A DNA stretch of 64,000 nucleotides, from assembly GCF_000931445.1 (NCBI RefSeq), contig NZ_CP010849.1, positions 3,410,001-3,474,000 of the forward strand, written 5' to 3'. Origin of the DNA: Streptomyces cyaneogriseus subsp. noncyanogenus (GTDB lineage Bacteria > Actinomycetota > Actinomycetes > Streptomycetales > Streptomycetaceae). The notes under the pieces were generated by a model, which was not told the origin of the DNA, ran no database searches, and saw only the letters and a list, made by a program, of their open reading frames with translations. The position numbers and the translations under genes are program-made. Shown piece after piece: positions 34,258-42,915 of this stretch; the stretch's first letter is position 1; every line of letters starts with the position of its first letter.

Positions 34258-35736
34258 ATGAACCGCACACGCATGAACGACCGCTTTTCCCGCACCCGTA
34301 ACGGCAATACCGACTCCGGACGGGGCGGCAGCCGCTTCGGTTCGCCGGGCCCGAGCCGTTCCGGCGGTTACGGCCGCCGGTCCACCGCGGTCCAGGGGGA
34401 GTTCGCCCTCCCCAAGACGATCACTCCCGCGCTTCCCGCCGTGGCGGGCTTCGCCGATCTCGACATGCCCGGGGAGCTGCTGGCCGCACTCGGCTCGCAG
34501 GGTGTGACCGTGCCCTTCCCGATCCAGGCCGCGACCCTGCCGAACTCCCTCGCCGGCCGGGACGTCCTCGGCCGTGGCCGTACCGGCTCCGGCAAGACCC
34601 TCGCCTTCGGGCTGGCGTTGCTGGCCCGTACGGCCGGGCAGCGTGCCGAGGCCGGGCAGCCGCTGGGGCTGATCCTCGTACCGACGCGTGAACTGGCGCA
34701 GCAGGTCACCGACGCGCTCGCGCCGTACGCCCGCTCCGTGAGGCTGCGGCTGGCCACGGTCGTGGGCGGCATGTCGATCAGCAGGCAGATCGGCGCGCTG
34801 CGCGGTGGCGCGGAGGTCGTCGTCGCCACACCGGGACGCCTCAAGGACCTCGTCGACCGCGGTGCCTGCCGGCTGGACCAGGTCGCCATCACCGTCCTCG
34901 ACGAGGCCGACCAGATGGCCGACATGGGCTTCATGCCGCAGGTCACCGTCCTGCTCGACCAGGTCCGTCCCGAGGGCCAGCGCATGTTGTTCTCCGCCAC
35001 CCTCGACCGCAACGTCGACCTGCTCGTGCGCCGCTACCTCAGCGACCCCGTCGTGCACTCCGTCGACCCCTCGGCCGGTGCCGTCACGACGATGGAGCAC
35101 CACGTACTGCATGTCCACGGCGCCGACAAGCACACGGCCACCACCGAGATCGCCGCACGCGACGGCCGCGTGATCATGTTTCTCGACACCAAGCACGCCG
35201 TCGACCGCCTCACCGAGCACCTCCTGCACAGCGGGGTGCGCGCCGCCGCCCTGCACGGCGGGAAGTCGCAGACGCAGCGCACCCGTACGCTGACGCAGTT
35301 CAAGACCGGTCACGTCAACGTGCTGGTCGCGACCAACGTCGCGGCGCGCGGCATCCACGTCGACAACCTCGACCTCGTCGTCAACGTCGACCCGCCGACC
35401 GACCACAAGGACTACCTCCACCGCGGCGGCCGGACCGCCCGCGCCGGCGAGTCCGGCAGCGTCGTCACCCTGGTCACCCCGAACCAGCGCCGCGGCATGA
35501 CCCGCCTCATGGCGGCGGCCGGCATCGTCCCGCAGACCACCCAGGTCCGCGCCGGAGAAGAGGCCCTGCACCGCATCACCGGCGCCCAGGCCCCCTCCGG
35601 CATCCCGGTCGTGATCACCGCACCGGTGGCCGCGCGCCCCGAGAAGCGCGGCGCCACCTCACGCGGCCGACGCCGTCCCGCCTCGGCGGCCCGCCGCGCG
35701 CCCGTACGGCAGTCCGCCGCCGGAGCGGCGGCATAG
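34258..35736 (+). CDS. DEAD-box ATP-dependent RNA helicase
   Basis: 492 aa from ATG 34258 (GAGGAAGG). Arg/Gly/Ser-rich N-terminus, Q motif region VTVPFPIQAATLPNSLAGRD, motif I RTGSGKT with Lys113, motif II DEAD at residues 215-218 (LDEADQMADM), motif III SAT in LFSATLD, motif VI HRGGRTARAG, and a basic RGRRRPASAARR tail for RNA binding. It remodels RNA at low temperature; placement after csp supports this. The 5' leader (34,070-34,257) is AT-rich. Confidence 0.93.
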   Translation: MNRTRMNDRFSRTRNGNTDSGRGGSRFGSPGPSRSGGYGRRSTAVQGEFALPKTITPALPAVAGFADLDMPGELLAALGSQGVTVPFPIQAATLPNSLAGRDVLGRGRTGSGKTLAFGLALLARTAGQRAEAGQPLGLILVPTRELAQQVTDALAPYARSVRLRLATVVGGMSISRQIGALRGGAEVVVATPGRLKDLVDRGACRLDQVAITVLDEADQMADMGFMPQVTVLLDQVRPEGQRMLFSATLDRNVDLLVRRYLSDPVVHSVDPSAGAVTTMEHHVLHVHGADKHTATTEIAARDGRVIMFLDTKHAVDRLTEHLLHSGVRAAALHGGKSQTQRTRTLTQFKTGHVNVLVATNVAARGIHVDNLDLVVNVDPPTDHKDYLHRGGRTARAGESGSVVTLVTPNQRRGMTRLMAAAGIVPQTTQVRAGEEALHRITGAQAPSGIPVVITAPVAARPEKRGATSRGRRRPASAARRAPVRQSAAGAAA

Positions 35737-35782
35737 CACCTCCGTGACCGAAGAACTGACCCATCTCCGCAGGAGGCACCCT

Positions 35783-36094
35783 TTGACGCCGGTGCAGACG
35801 CAGACCCGCACGGCGAGCGCCGACCCCGTCCACAGAACGGTGGCCGACCCCGTGGCGGCGGCCGGGCCGCAGGTCTGGCTCGACATGACCGTCGAGGTGG
35901 CACTGTCCGTCATGGCCGCCGCCCGTGCGGGTCAGCTGGCCGTCTGCGACGAGGACGGGCTGCGCACCGGCCTGGTCACCCGTGCCGGGCTCACGGCCGT
36001 TCGGGACGGGGCCGGATACACGGACCGGGTCCGCCTGCGTGACATCGCCGACGGCACCGGGACCTGCGCCACGCCACCGGCCAGGAGAACCTGA
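35783..36094 (+). CDS. Short CBS-domain-like protein
   Basis: 103 aa from TTG 35783 with a strong AGGAGG 6 bases upstream; a GTG at 35744 in frame has no ribosome site. The sequence VEVALSVMAAARAGQLAVCDEDGLRTGLVTRAGLTAV reads as one CBS half-motif (beta-alpha-beta-beta-alpha) rather than the usual pair of CBS motifs, so it probably dimerises or is truncated. It follows the helicase by 46 bp and may be co-transcribed. Ligand unknown. Confidence 0.65.
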   Translation: MTPVQTQTRTASADPVHRTVADPVAAAGPQVWLDMTVEVALSVMAAARAGQLAVCDEDGLRTGLVTRAGLTAVRDGAGYTDRVRLRDIADGTGTCATPPARRT

Positions 36095-36182
36095 GCCGAG
36101 AACGCGACGTCCCGGGGGCGGCTCGGCCCGCCCCGTCGGGCAGGTCGGCCAGACCGCCGGGACCGGCGCGAGCCGAACAGCA

Positions 36183-36217
36183 GTGAGGGCCCTGCCGCAC
36201 GCCGGCAGGGCCCTCAC
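36183..36217. terminator. 15-bp perfect bidirectional terminator
   Basis: GTGAGGGCCCTGCCG (36183-36197) and its complement (36203-36217) around CACGC, between convergent genes. Confidence 0.8.
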
Positions 36218-36250
36218 CGCGTGCCGGGCCGCTCTCGGCGCGACGGCGGG

Positions 36251-36610
36251 TCAGTGGTCGGAGTAGCTGAAATCCCCTACGGTCCAGGCGCTGACGTCCT
36301 CGATCGCGACGCGGTACATCCCGCCCGTCTCCGGGATCCCCACCGTGCCTTGCAGGATCCGGGCGACGTGGAAGTGCAGATGCGTGGGCGGCCCGTCCTT
36401 CTTCGCGGGGGCATCGAAGGCGGCGGAGAACTCGCCCAGGTCGGCGGAGTCCGTCAGCACCTCCGAGACCCTCTGCCTCCACATGGCTTCCGGAGCCAGC
36501 CGACCCGTGATGACAGCACCACCGGTGACCACGGTCAGGGACATCTGATTGCTCTGCCCGGACTCCACGAGGGCGGCGATGTCAACGATCAGCTCATCAG
36601 GCTTGGGCAT
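36251..36610 (-). CDS. Hypothetical protein, GvpU-like
   Basis: 119 aa from ATG 36610. MPKPDELIVDIAALVESGQS, TVVTGGAVITGRLAPEAMWR and THLHFHVARILQGTVGIPET resemble the small gas-vesicle accessory protein GvpU in length and pattern, though no gas vesicle gene is nearby. Soluble. Conserved among Streptomyces as I remember it; function not established. Confidence 0.6.
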   Translation of the reverse strand: MPKPDELIVDIAALVESGQSNQMSLTVVTGGAVITGRLAPEAMWRQRVSEVLTDSADLGEFSAAFDAPAKKDGPPTHLHFHVARILQGTVGIPETGGMYRVAIEDVSAWTVGDFSYSDH

Positions 36611-37587
36611 GGGACCGAAGTCTATGCACCGGCCCGTCCGGGTGACCCGGGCGGTGGCGCCGCCGGCCAGGACGGACGCATACGGGCTCGCCGCCGCGGC
36701 GCCTGCGAGCCGGGGTCGTGGACGGCCGTCGCGGACAGTCCCAGGTGCGCGGGGAACTGTCCGCCGGGAAACCTCATCGCGGAGCGAACAAAATCTACCC
36801 TTGCGAGAGTAGACATTCGCCGCTCGTGTACTTATGGTTTTGTCGTAGCCAAGATCGATCAGGGCCCGGCAGACACGAACTGCCGGGAGCAGTACGCGCA
36901 TGACGGTGCGGTGGTGGAGTCGCGAAGCCAGGTAGTCGCAGGATGGCGACGGGACTGACGACCGGACCGGGCGGCCCGCGGTGATGAGGGGCTGCCGTGA
37001 GCAGGACCGCCGTTGCGGTACCGGCAGTGCTGTGCAGCAGTGCCGTACTGAGCGGCCCCCTCGGTGAAGGCGTCGGGCTGCGGACGCGCGCGCCGGGGAG
37101 TGCAGTGCCCCGTTCGGTAAGTGATTGGTGCAGAGGGAAGAACGGAGGAATCGAGCGCCATCAGGATCGCCCGGGCGTAAGGACATGAGCCCGGGTACCG
37201 CAGAACATCGATAGGCAGGTGGTCTCCGGTCACGAATCCGCGATCCCCGCACCCCCGCCGGAGCATCGGGCGGCCGTGCGAAAACAGAAGGCCGGCGCGG
37301 TATCAGGGCCGGCAGATGGTGTAGCAGTTCCTTCGGGGCCCTGGCGCCGCACGGCGCCAGGGCCCCTCGACGTGCTCGGCCGAGGCGCGGGGTACGGCGG
37401 TGGGCCCGGGCAGTGGCCGTTCTTCCTGCGTCAGGTTCAGGCACTCCTCGGCCGGTGACGTGCGCAGTCCCGACGGTCTCCGGTCGCCCCGGGGTCCGGC
37501 ACTCGCTTTGCGTGCTGTGTACGTGTCAAAGTGGGGGATTGCGTCGCATACCCGCATCGGCCTCCCCGTCAGCGAACGGAGTACCGC
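36611..37587. other. Unexplained 0.97-kb stretch
   Basis: No ORF here has a ribosome site, length and composition that I trust. Observations: a near-palindrome TCTACCCTTGCGAGAGTAGA (36794-36813) upstream of the GvpU-like gene; on the minus strand a CAYCSRQFVSAGP segment reminiscent of small zinc-binding proteins but ending in a stop; and a 15-bp perfect hairpin (37,335-37,349 / 37,352-37,366) that implies a transcript ends here. AT-rich around 36,780-36,860. Confidence 0.4.
37335..37366. terminator. 15-bp perfect hairpin with 2-nt gap
   Basis: GGGGCCCTGGCGCCG (37335-37349) and CGGCGCCAGGGCCCC (37352-37366). It marks the end of some transcript in the otherwise unassigned region. Confidence 0.65.
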
Positions 37588-38484
37588 GTGCCCGCCACCC
37601 CGGACAGAGACGTTGTGAGGCCGGACGGCTCACCCGCACCCGGGGCTCCGTCGGCCCCAGGGGGGACCGCAGGCGCCGGCGCGCAGGAACAGGGGAGCGC
37701 GACGGCGGGCGCCGCAGGCGCCGGGCCGGCCGCCTCGCCCGGCGGGGTCAGGACGGTGGTCATCGCCACGCTCGGCGTCGTCCTGAGTACCTTGCTGGCG
37801 GCGGTCGTGACCACGTACTTCGACGTGTGGACCAGCAGCCGCTCGCCGGTTCCCGCCGACCGGGCGATCCACGCGGAGTCCGAGGTGTGGTGGGACCTGA
37901 AGCGGGATGTCAAAGCGGTACGGGTGGCCGGTCCCGTCGACGTCCGCAAGCTCGAACTGGCCTACCCGGACGGCGATGTGGCCCTGGACGGGCTGGTCGA
38001 GGGCGGCGGGATCTACGCGGGGACGATGCGCATCAGGCTCACCCTGATGAACTTCACCAAGGTGCCCGTCTCCATCACCGGGGTCCGTGCCCGCGTCACC
38101 GAGGAAAAGCCCGCGCCCAAGGGGGCGTTGCTGTCGTGCGGAGGCCCTCAGGGCAGTGTCGGCATCACGCGCGTGCGGATCGATCTGGGCAGCGCGGGCA
38201 AGGCCGCCCAGGAGTACGACGGGGGCGATCTCGTCGGCCAGTACCCGGCGCAGGAGATGCAACTGGCCAAGCAGGACGAGCCGGCGATCTTCGATATCCG
38301 TGTCGAGGACGGCAAGGCCGCCTACTCCTATGTGCTCGACGTCGCCTACACGCAGGGCACGAAGAAGGGGCGCCTCGTCGTCGACGACGCCGGGAAGCCG
38401 TTCCGGCTGGCTCCGGCCGAGGGGGACGTCGATGCCGCGTACCGGTGCGACCACACCACCACCCGCTGGACGAAGCAACCGTGA
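37588..38484 (+). CDS. Membrane-anchored protein with one repeated DDxGxPF module
   Basis: 298 aa from GTG 37588. Cytoplasmic Ala/Gly-rich N-terminus, one membrane segment at about residues 53-77 (TVVIATLGVVLSTLLAAVVT), then an extracytoplasmic domain of about 215 residues ending RLVVDDAGKPFRLAPAEGDV. The same terminal pattern occurs twice in the next gene. No known domain recognised. Its stop overlaps the next start (GTGA), so the two form an operon. Confidence 0.75.
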   Translation: MPATPDRDVVRPDGSPAPGAPSAPGGTAGAGAQEQGSATAGAAGAGPAASPGGVRTVVIATLGVVLSTLLAAVVTTYFDVWTSSRSPVPADRAIHAESEVWWDLKRDVKAVRVAGPVDVRKLELAYPDGDVALDGLVEGGGIYAGTMRIRLTLMNFTKVPVSITGVRARVTEEKPAPKGALLSCGGPQGSVGITRVRIDLGSAGKAAQEYDGGDLVGQYPAQEMQLAKQDEPAIFDIRVEDGKAAYSYVLDVAYTQGTKKGRLVVDDAGKPFRLAPAEGDVDAAYRCDHTTTRWTKQP

Positions 38485-39965
38485 GCGGCCGCCGGGTCTT
38501 TCTCCTCGCCTTCTTCGCCACCACCGTCCTGCTGGCGGCAGTGGTGACCGTCCTGGCGCCGCAGGGGCCCCACGGCGCGTCTTCGCCGGCCGCGCCACCC
38601 GGTTCCGTCCCGTCGGCGGAGCCGGGTGCGGAGGCAGGCGGGCGGAGCGGGGGGACGGGCAAACCGATCCTGGGAGTGTCGTGGTCCAGCATCTGGTCCG
38701 CCACCGTTCCGAAGGGCGAGGCCGTCCCGGAGCGGGTGCTGGGCACCGGGCGCTGTGGCGCCCTCCACCGGTGGGCCACCGCCCGCTCCGCCGTCCCCCG
38801 GGGCACGTCCGCCGTCGCCTTCACCCTGGCCGCGCCCGAGGACCGCGGGCTGGTGGTGCGTTCGCTGCGCGTCGTCGAGGGACGCGCGCTTCCCGTGCCG
38901 CGGGGGCGGGACGTGGAGTGCGTGGGCGCTGTCGATCACACGGTCGCCCCTGGTCTCGGAGTGTGGGGAAAGCTGAGTCTGGACGCGCCGCGGGACCTCG
39001 GCCTGAGCCGCTACGCGCGCCCCGGCGCCACCGTCGGAGGCGTCGTCGAGGCCAGGACCGCCGACTGCTCCTGCGAGTGGTGGATCGAGGTGGAGGTGCT
39101 GGAGGGCGATGCGCGGCGGACCGTACGGATCGATGACGACGGACGGCCCTTCACCATCGCGCCACCGGTGGCCAGGATCGGGACCGACGCCCAGGACGCC
39201 TCGCAGCGGTACGGCGCGCTCGACGTCGCCCTGGCCCGCGGGGCCGTCGCCCTGACTCACGGCGCCGTCGCTCCGGCTCGCGGGGTCGTCGCTCCGGGAC
39301 GCGCCCCGGGAGGCTCCTCGGCACATGCCGTGCGGCTGCCGGAGATCCGCGCCCAGGGGGTGTGGATGGCGGCCGACCGGGAGGTGCCGGCCGTGGGACG
39401 CATCGTCGGCAACCCGGACGTCCCCGGCGTCGTCTGCGAGCGAGTCGAGCGGACCCTCATGGCCGCCGGTGCGCACCGGGCGGGGTACACGACCTACGCC
39501 CTGGTACTGGCCGACAGGTCGCCGCCCGGCTACGAAGAGGCCGTCGCCGACGTCTCCTTGCACGTCGTACGGGTGGAGCGGCCGAAGAGCAGGCCGACGG
39601 GGTACGACTGCTACCCCGCCGGCTGGTCCGGGTGGGAGCCCGATACGAGGGAGCGCATCTCGGCCGAGCTCGTCCCGGACGCCCCCGTCCTTCCCTTCCT
39701 CACCGCGGAGCCCCTGCGGTTCCACCGGGACACGGCCGCCGGTCCGGCCACGGACGTCCTCTACTTCGGCGTCAGCCCGTCGGGGGCCGGACACCTCACC
39801 TACCACTTCACCATCGAGGTGACCGTCAAGACCCGGTCGGGGGAGTTCGCCCGTTACACCCTGGACGACGCCGGGCGACCGTTCGTCCTGGCCACGCGCC
39901 CGGACGGGGTCTCCCCGTCGAACGGGGAGCACACCTACTACGAGATCGGGGAGCGGATCGGTTGA
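38481..39965 (+). CDS. Membrane-anchored protein with two DDxGxPF modules
   Basis: 494 aa from GTG 38481. N-terminal anchor VFLLAFFATTVLLAAVVTVL, then two related extracytoplasmic modules: the first ends VRIDDDGRPFTIAPPVARIG (about residue 230), the second ends YTLDDAGRPFVLATRPDG (about 480). A low-complexity linker with repeated ARGAVA/THGAVA-type units lies between them (about 250-275). Cysteine pairs (DCSCEWW; CYPAG) suggest an oxidised exterior. Function unknown; shares the module with the gene upstream. Confidence 0.75.
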   Translation: MSGRRVFLLAFFATTVLLAAVVTVLAPQGPHGASSPAAPPGSVPSAEPGAEAGGRSGGTGKPILGVSWSSIWSATVPKGEAVPERVLGTGRCGALHRWATARSAVPRGTSAVAFTLAAPEDRGLVVRSLRVVEGRALPVPRGRDVECVGAVDHTVAPGLGVWGKLSLDAPRDLGLSRYARPGATVGGVVEARTADCSCEWWIEVEVLEGDARRTVRIDDDGRPFTIAPPVARIGTDAQDASQRYGALDVALARGAVALTHGAVAPARGVVAPGRAPGGSSAHAVRLPEIRAQGVWMAADREVPAVGRIVGNPDVPGVVCERVERTLMAAGAHRAGYTTYALVLADRSPPGYEEAVADVSLHVVRVERPKSRPTGYDCYPAGWSGWEPDTRERISAELVPDAPVLPFLTAEPLRFHRDTAAGPATDVLYFGVSPSGAGHLTYHFTIEVTVKTRSGEFARYTLDDAGRPFVLATRPDGVSPSNGEHTYYEIGERIG

Positions 39966-40104
39966 TCCCCGGCCGTCTTCGGCCGGGAAGCCCCTTGTTC
40001 GCCGCTCCGCAGGTTTCGGGAGTCTGGGGAGTCTCCCCGGTCTCGCACATCTCACGGAAAAACGTTTATTCGGCGAAAAGTATTACCTATTTCAAGGGGT
40101 CCAC

Positions 40105-40121
40105 ATTACCCCCGGGGTAAT
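40105..40121. promoter_or_regulatory. Palindromic operator upstream of SnoaL-like gene
   Basis: ATTACCCC-C-GGGGTAAT, a perfect 8-1-8 palindrome in an AT-rich stretch 82 bp before the start of the SnoaL-like gene. Regulator not identified. Confidence 0.55.
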
Positions 40122-40202
40122 CGACCGCCCCGCACTCCCCTGGCATCATCGGGCACATCAACGGGTCCCCCGGGGCCCGGTCGCAACCGCAGGGAGAGCA
40201 CC

Positions 40203-40661
40203 ATGCACGACCAGACCCCTGAGACCGTGGCGAGTTCACCCGGCACCGCGCATTCCGTCACCGAGGCCACGCGGGCCGTCGTTCAGGACTTCCTCGCCGC
40301 CCGGGTGGCCGGCGACACCGAACGGCTCGTCGAGCTTTTCGCCGACAAAGTCGACTGGATGCTCGCCGACAACCCCGCCGTCCCCTGGATCCGTCCGCGC
40401 TCGACCCCCACCGAATGCGCGGCGCAATTCACGGAGTTGATGGAGCACACCGTGCCCGAGGACATGCGCGCCTCCATCGACACCGTCCTCGTCGACGGCA
40501 GCGACGCCGCCCTGTTCGGGCACCTCTCGGGGACCGTACGGGCCACGGGCAAGACCTTCGAGGGTCCGTACGCGCTGCGCCTCACGGTCGAGGACGGCCG
40601 GATCACACGGCACCATCTCTACGAGAACAGCCTGTCGATCTCCCAGGCGTGCATTCCGTAG
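40203..40661 (+). CDS. SnoaL-like / NTF2-family protein
   Basis: 152 aa, GGGAGAG upstream. Cone-shaped alpha+beta NTF2 fold: N-terminal helices (VVQDFLAARVAGDTERLVEL), then FADKVDWMLADNPAVPW and the strand-rich C-terminus LTVEDGRITRHHLYENSLSI. Such proteins include ketosteroid isomerases, polyketide cyclases and many small ligand binders; catalytic residues cannot be assigned. Stand-alone gene with its own palindromic operator. Confidence 0.85.
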   Translation: MHDQTPETVASSPGTAHSVTEATRAVVQDFLAARVAGDTERLVELFADKVDWMLADNPAVPWIRPRSTPTECAAQFTELMEHTVPEDMRASIDTVLVDGSDAALFGHLSGTVRATGKTFEGPYALRLTVEDGRITRHHLYENSLSISQACIP

Positions 40662-40704
40662 CACCCATCGCGCGCTTATAGCGCGCCCATAGGAACAGAT
40701 GTGC

Positions 40705-40730
40705 GGGGGCGGACCGACGGGTCCGCCCCC
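40705..40730 (+). terminator. Hairpin terminator after SnoaL-like gene
   Basis: GGGGGCGGAC (40705-40714) and GTCCGCCCCC (40721-40730), followed by TTCTTCGTCT. Confidence 0.75.
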
Positions 40731-40738
40731 TTCTTCGT

Positions 40739-40837
40739 CTACATCCTCCACGTCCTCTACATCCTCCACGGCGCTCCGATATCGCTTCCTTCCAGATTCC
40801 AGATCCCAGATTCCAGATTCCTGGCTCTGGGTTCCAG
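40739..40837. repeat. Short tandem repeats in noncoding DNA
   Basis: CTACATCCTCCACG is repeated at 40739 and 40757 (period 18), and four tandem 7-mers CCAGATT/CCAGATC start at 40792, then TTCCAG-rich repeats to 40837. No gene; unusual simple-sequence DNA for this genome. Confidence 0.65.
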
Positions 40838-41245
40838 TTTTCGGGTTCCGGGCTCCAGGGTTGAATCCTCTGCCGAAATCGGTCGGATATCCGGAAAGGG
40901 TCGCCTTACACGGCCTGGAACATCACGGGAAGCTCAGCTCGCCCCCGGGCCGATCGCCCTCCCCTTGTCCCGCTGCCTCGTCGCCCCGTCGACATGCATG
41001 TAACCCCCCTCTTCCCCTTTCCTCTCCCTGCGAATTCCGGGGGGCACCCCCTCGCCCGCGCTCGCCCCCGCCGCCACCACCGCCACTGCCCTTCCCTCTA
41101 CCTCCCCAGTCACAGCGTGATCGGAAAGAGCTTCGAAACATTCGGGCGCCACGAGCCCATCCACCACTCTCGCCGACTGAGCGATCCGGCAACCGAGTTT
41201 GAACCGACCGGCCCCGCCAGCCGTGTACCAGGGGCGGAAGAACCG
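40838..41245. other. Noncoding stretch before the xylan locus
   Basis: About 400 bp without a supported gene; part of the 0.8-kb gap between the SnoaL-like gene and the xylanase remnant. Confidence 0.4.
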
Positions 41246-41320
41246 TAGGCATGCCCCCCGTCAAACGCATGTTTCGAAATCATTGCCGAAACTGTTGACA
41301 GTTGACGGGGGCATATCAAA
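41246..41320. promoter_or_regulatory. Nested inverted repeats at the xylanase promoter
   Basis: ATGCCCCCCGTCAA near 41250 and TTGACGGGGGCAT near 41306 are inverted, and inside them GTTTCG...CGAAAC (41272 and 41287) is another pair. CGAAAC-type palindromes are known regulatory sites of Streptomyces xylanase genes. Likely operator of the xln locus. Confidence 0.55.
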
Positions 41321-41540
41321 ACTGTTCGCCATTGACAGGGCTCCGGCGCTGTCGATCCGGGTCGTGGTCCCCGCCGCGCCCGGTCCCGCGGCCGCCGCGC
41401 GCACGGCGGCCGATTCCTGCCCGGCCGCGTCGCGCGACGCTCGCGCGGTCGCCGTCACCTGCGGGGTCGCCGGCCACCCGCAGGTCGTGTCACGCCGCCC
41501 CACCCCCATCGGCCTCACGAGGACGAGGAGGAAGCACGCA

Positions 41541-41802
41541 CATGAACGCCGCACCCGCACCCCCCACGCAGACCCGGCCGCTCGGGTCCGCTCGACCGCT
41601 TCAGGCTGCTCATCAGCGCTGTCTGTACGACCGTGCCGGCCGTCGCGGCGCTGGTGGTGCCCTTGCCCACGCCGACACGGTCGTCACCACGAACCAGACC
41701 GGCACCGACAACGGGTACTACTGGCGTCACCATCCAGCCCAACGGCAACCGGACCTGGCCCACAGTCTCCTGCACCGCGAGCTGACCTTCCGACCGAGGC
41801 TG
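41541..41802 (+). pseudogene. xlnB: Deleted GH11 xylanase remnant (xlnB-like)
   Basis: Starts with ATG 41541 (GAGGAGG upstream). One frame ends [22 protein letters not shown], the exact beginning of mature Streptomyces GH11 xylanase B, but the signal-peptide part is in another frame, so a frameshift precedes it. Immediately after GYYW the sequence jumps, in a third frame, to [20 protein letters not shown], the end of a CBM2 domain as found in the next gene. The whole catalytic body is missing. Homologous recombination between repeats is a possible cause. Confidence 0.75.
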
Positions 41803-41816
41803 GAGGACCCCTCCCC

Positions 41817-42818
41817 ATGAGAACCCGACCGCGTCTCCCGATACGTTCCCTCCGCTCCCTGATCACGAGGCTGGCCGTCGTGGCGACCGCCGCAGCAAGC
41901 ACCCTCACCGTCAACGCCGCCCCGGCGCAGGCCGCGGCCTGCAACGGATACGTCGCGCTCACCTTCGACGACGGCCCCTCCGCCAGCACGTCGAACCTGC
42001 TCAACGCGTTGAAGCAGAACGGGCTGCGGGCGACGATGTTCAACCAGGGCAACAACGCCGCCGCCAACCCGGCCCTGGTCCGGGCCCAGGTGGACGCCGG
42101 CATGTGGGTGGGCAACCACAGCTACACCCACCCGCACCTCACCCAGCAGAGCCAGTCGCAGATCGACTCGGAGATCTCCCGGACCCAGCAGGCCATCGCC
42201 AACGCGGGCGGCGGCACCCCGAAGCTGTTCCGTCCGCCGTACGGAGAGACCAACGCGACGGTGAAGTCGGTCGCGGCCAAGTACGGTCTGACCGAGATCA
42301 TCTGGGACGTCGACTCGCAGGACTGGAACGGCGCCGGCACCGACGCGATCGTGCAGGCCGCCGGGCGGCTCACCAACGGCCAGATCATGCTGATGCACGA
42401 ATGGTCCGCCAACACCCTCGCCGCGATCCCGCGGATCGCGCAGGGGCTGGCCTCGCGCGGCCTGTGCGCCGGGATGATCTCTCCGCAGACCGGCCGCGCC
42501 GTGGCACCCGACGGTTCCGGCGGGGGCGACGGCGGCGGTGGCGGAGGCGGCGGTTCCTGCACGGCCACCCTCTCCGCGGGCCAGCGGTGGAGCGACCGCT
42601 ACAACCTCAACGTCGCCGTCTCCGGTTCCAGCAACTGGACCGTGACGATGAACGTCCCCTCCCCCGCCAAGGTCCTGTCCACCTGGAACGTCAGCGCCAG
42701 TTACCCCAGCACTCAAGTCCTCACCGCCAAACCCAACGGCAGCGGCAACAACTGGGGCGTCACCATCCAGGCCAACGGCAACTGGACCTGGCCCACGGTC
42801 TCCTGCACCGCGAGCTGA
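41817..42818 (+). CDS. axeA: Acetylxylan esterase (CE4) with CBM2
   Basis: 333 aa from ATG 41817. Signal peptide to AQAA, NodB/CE4 catalytic domain with TFDDGP (Asp51, Asp52), metal-binding His101 and His105 in [14 protein letters not shown] (about 139-144), then a Gly-rich linker and a C-terminal CBM2 (from about residue 240, [20 protein letters not shown], ending [10 protein letters not shown]). It deacetylates xylan outside the cell. In S. lividans axeA follows xlnB in one operon; here xlnB is reduced to a remnant directly upstream. Confidence 0.92.
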   Translation: MRTRPRLPIRSLRSLITRLAVVATAAASTLTVNAAPAQAAACNGYVALTFDDGPSASTSNLLNALKQNGLRATMFNQGNNAAANPALVRAQVDAGMWVGNHSYTHPHLTQQSQSQIDSEISRTQQAIANAGGGTPKLFRPPYGETNATVKSVAAKYGLTEIIWDVDSQDWNGAGTDAIVQAAGRLTNGQIMLMHEWSANTLAAIPRIAQGLASRGLCAGMISPQTGRAVAPDGSGGGDGGGGGGGGSCTATLSAGQRWSDRYNLNVAVSGSSNWTVTMNVPSPAKVLSTWNVSASYPSTQVLTAKPNGSGNNWGVTIQANGNWTWPTVSCTAS

Positions 42819-42853
42819 CCGCCGCCCGCACCCGCGCGGAGACACCGCTTCCA

Positions 42854-42882
42854 CGGCGCGGCAGCCCTGTGCTGCCGCGCCG
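42854..42882. terminator. Hairpin terminator after axeA
   Basis: CGGCGCGGCAG (42854-42864) and CTGCCGCGCCG (42872-42882), loop CCCTGTG, between convergent genes. Confidence 0.75.
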
Positions 42883-42915
42883 TCCGGCCGTCGCCCCGCC
42901 GGCCGTGGTCCAGCG

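Noticed and set aside
36859..37266. Minus-strand frame ending CAYCSRQFVSAGP
   Set aside because: The CxxC segment recalls zinc-binding small proteins, but the frame stops where the family normally continues and has no ribosome site.
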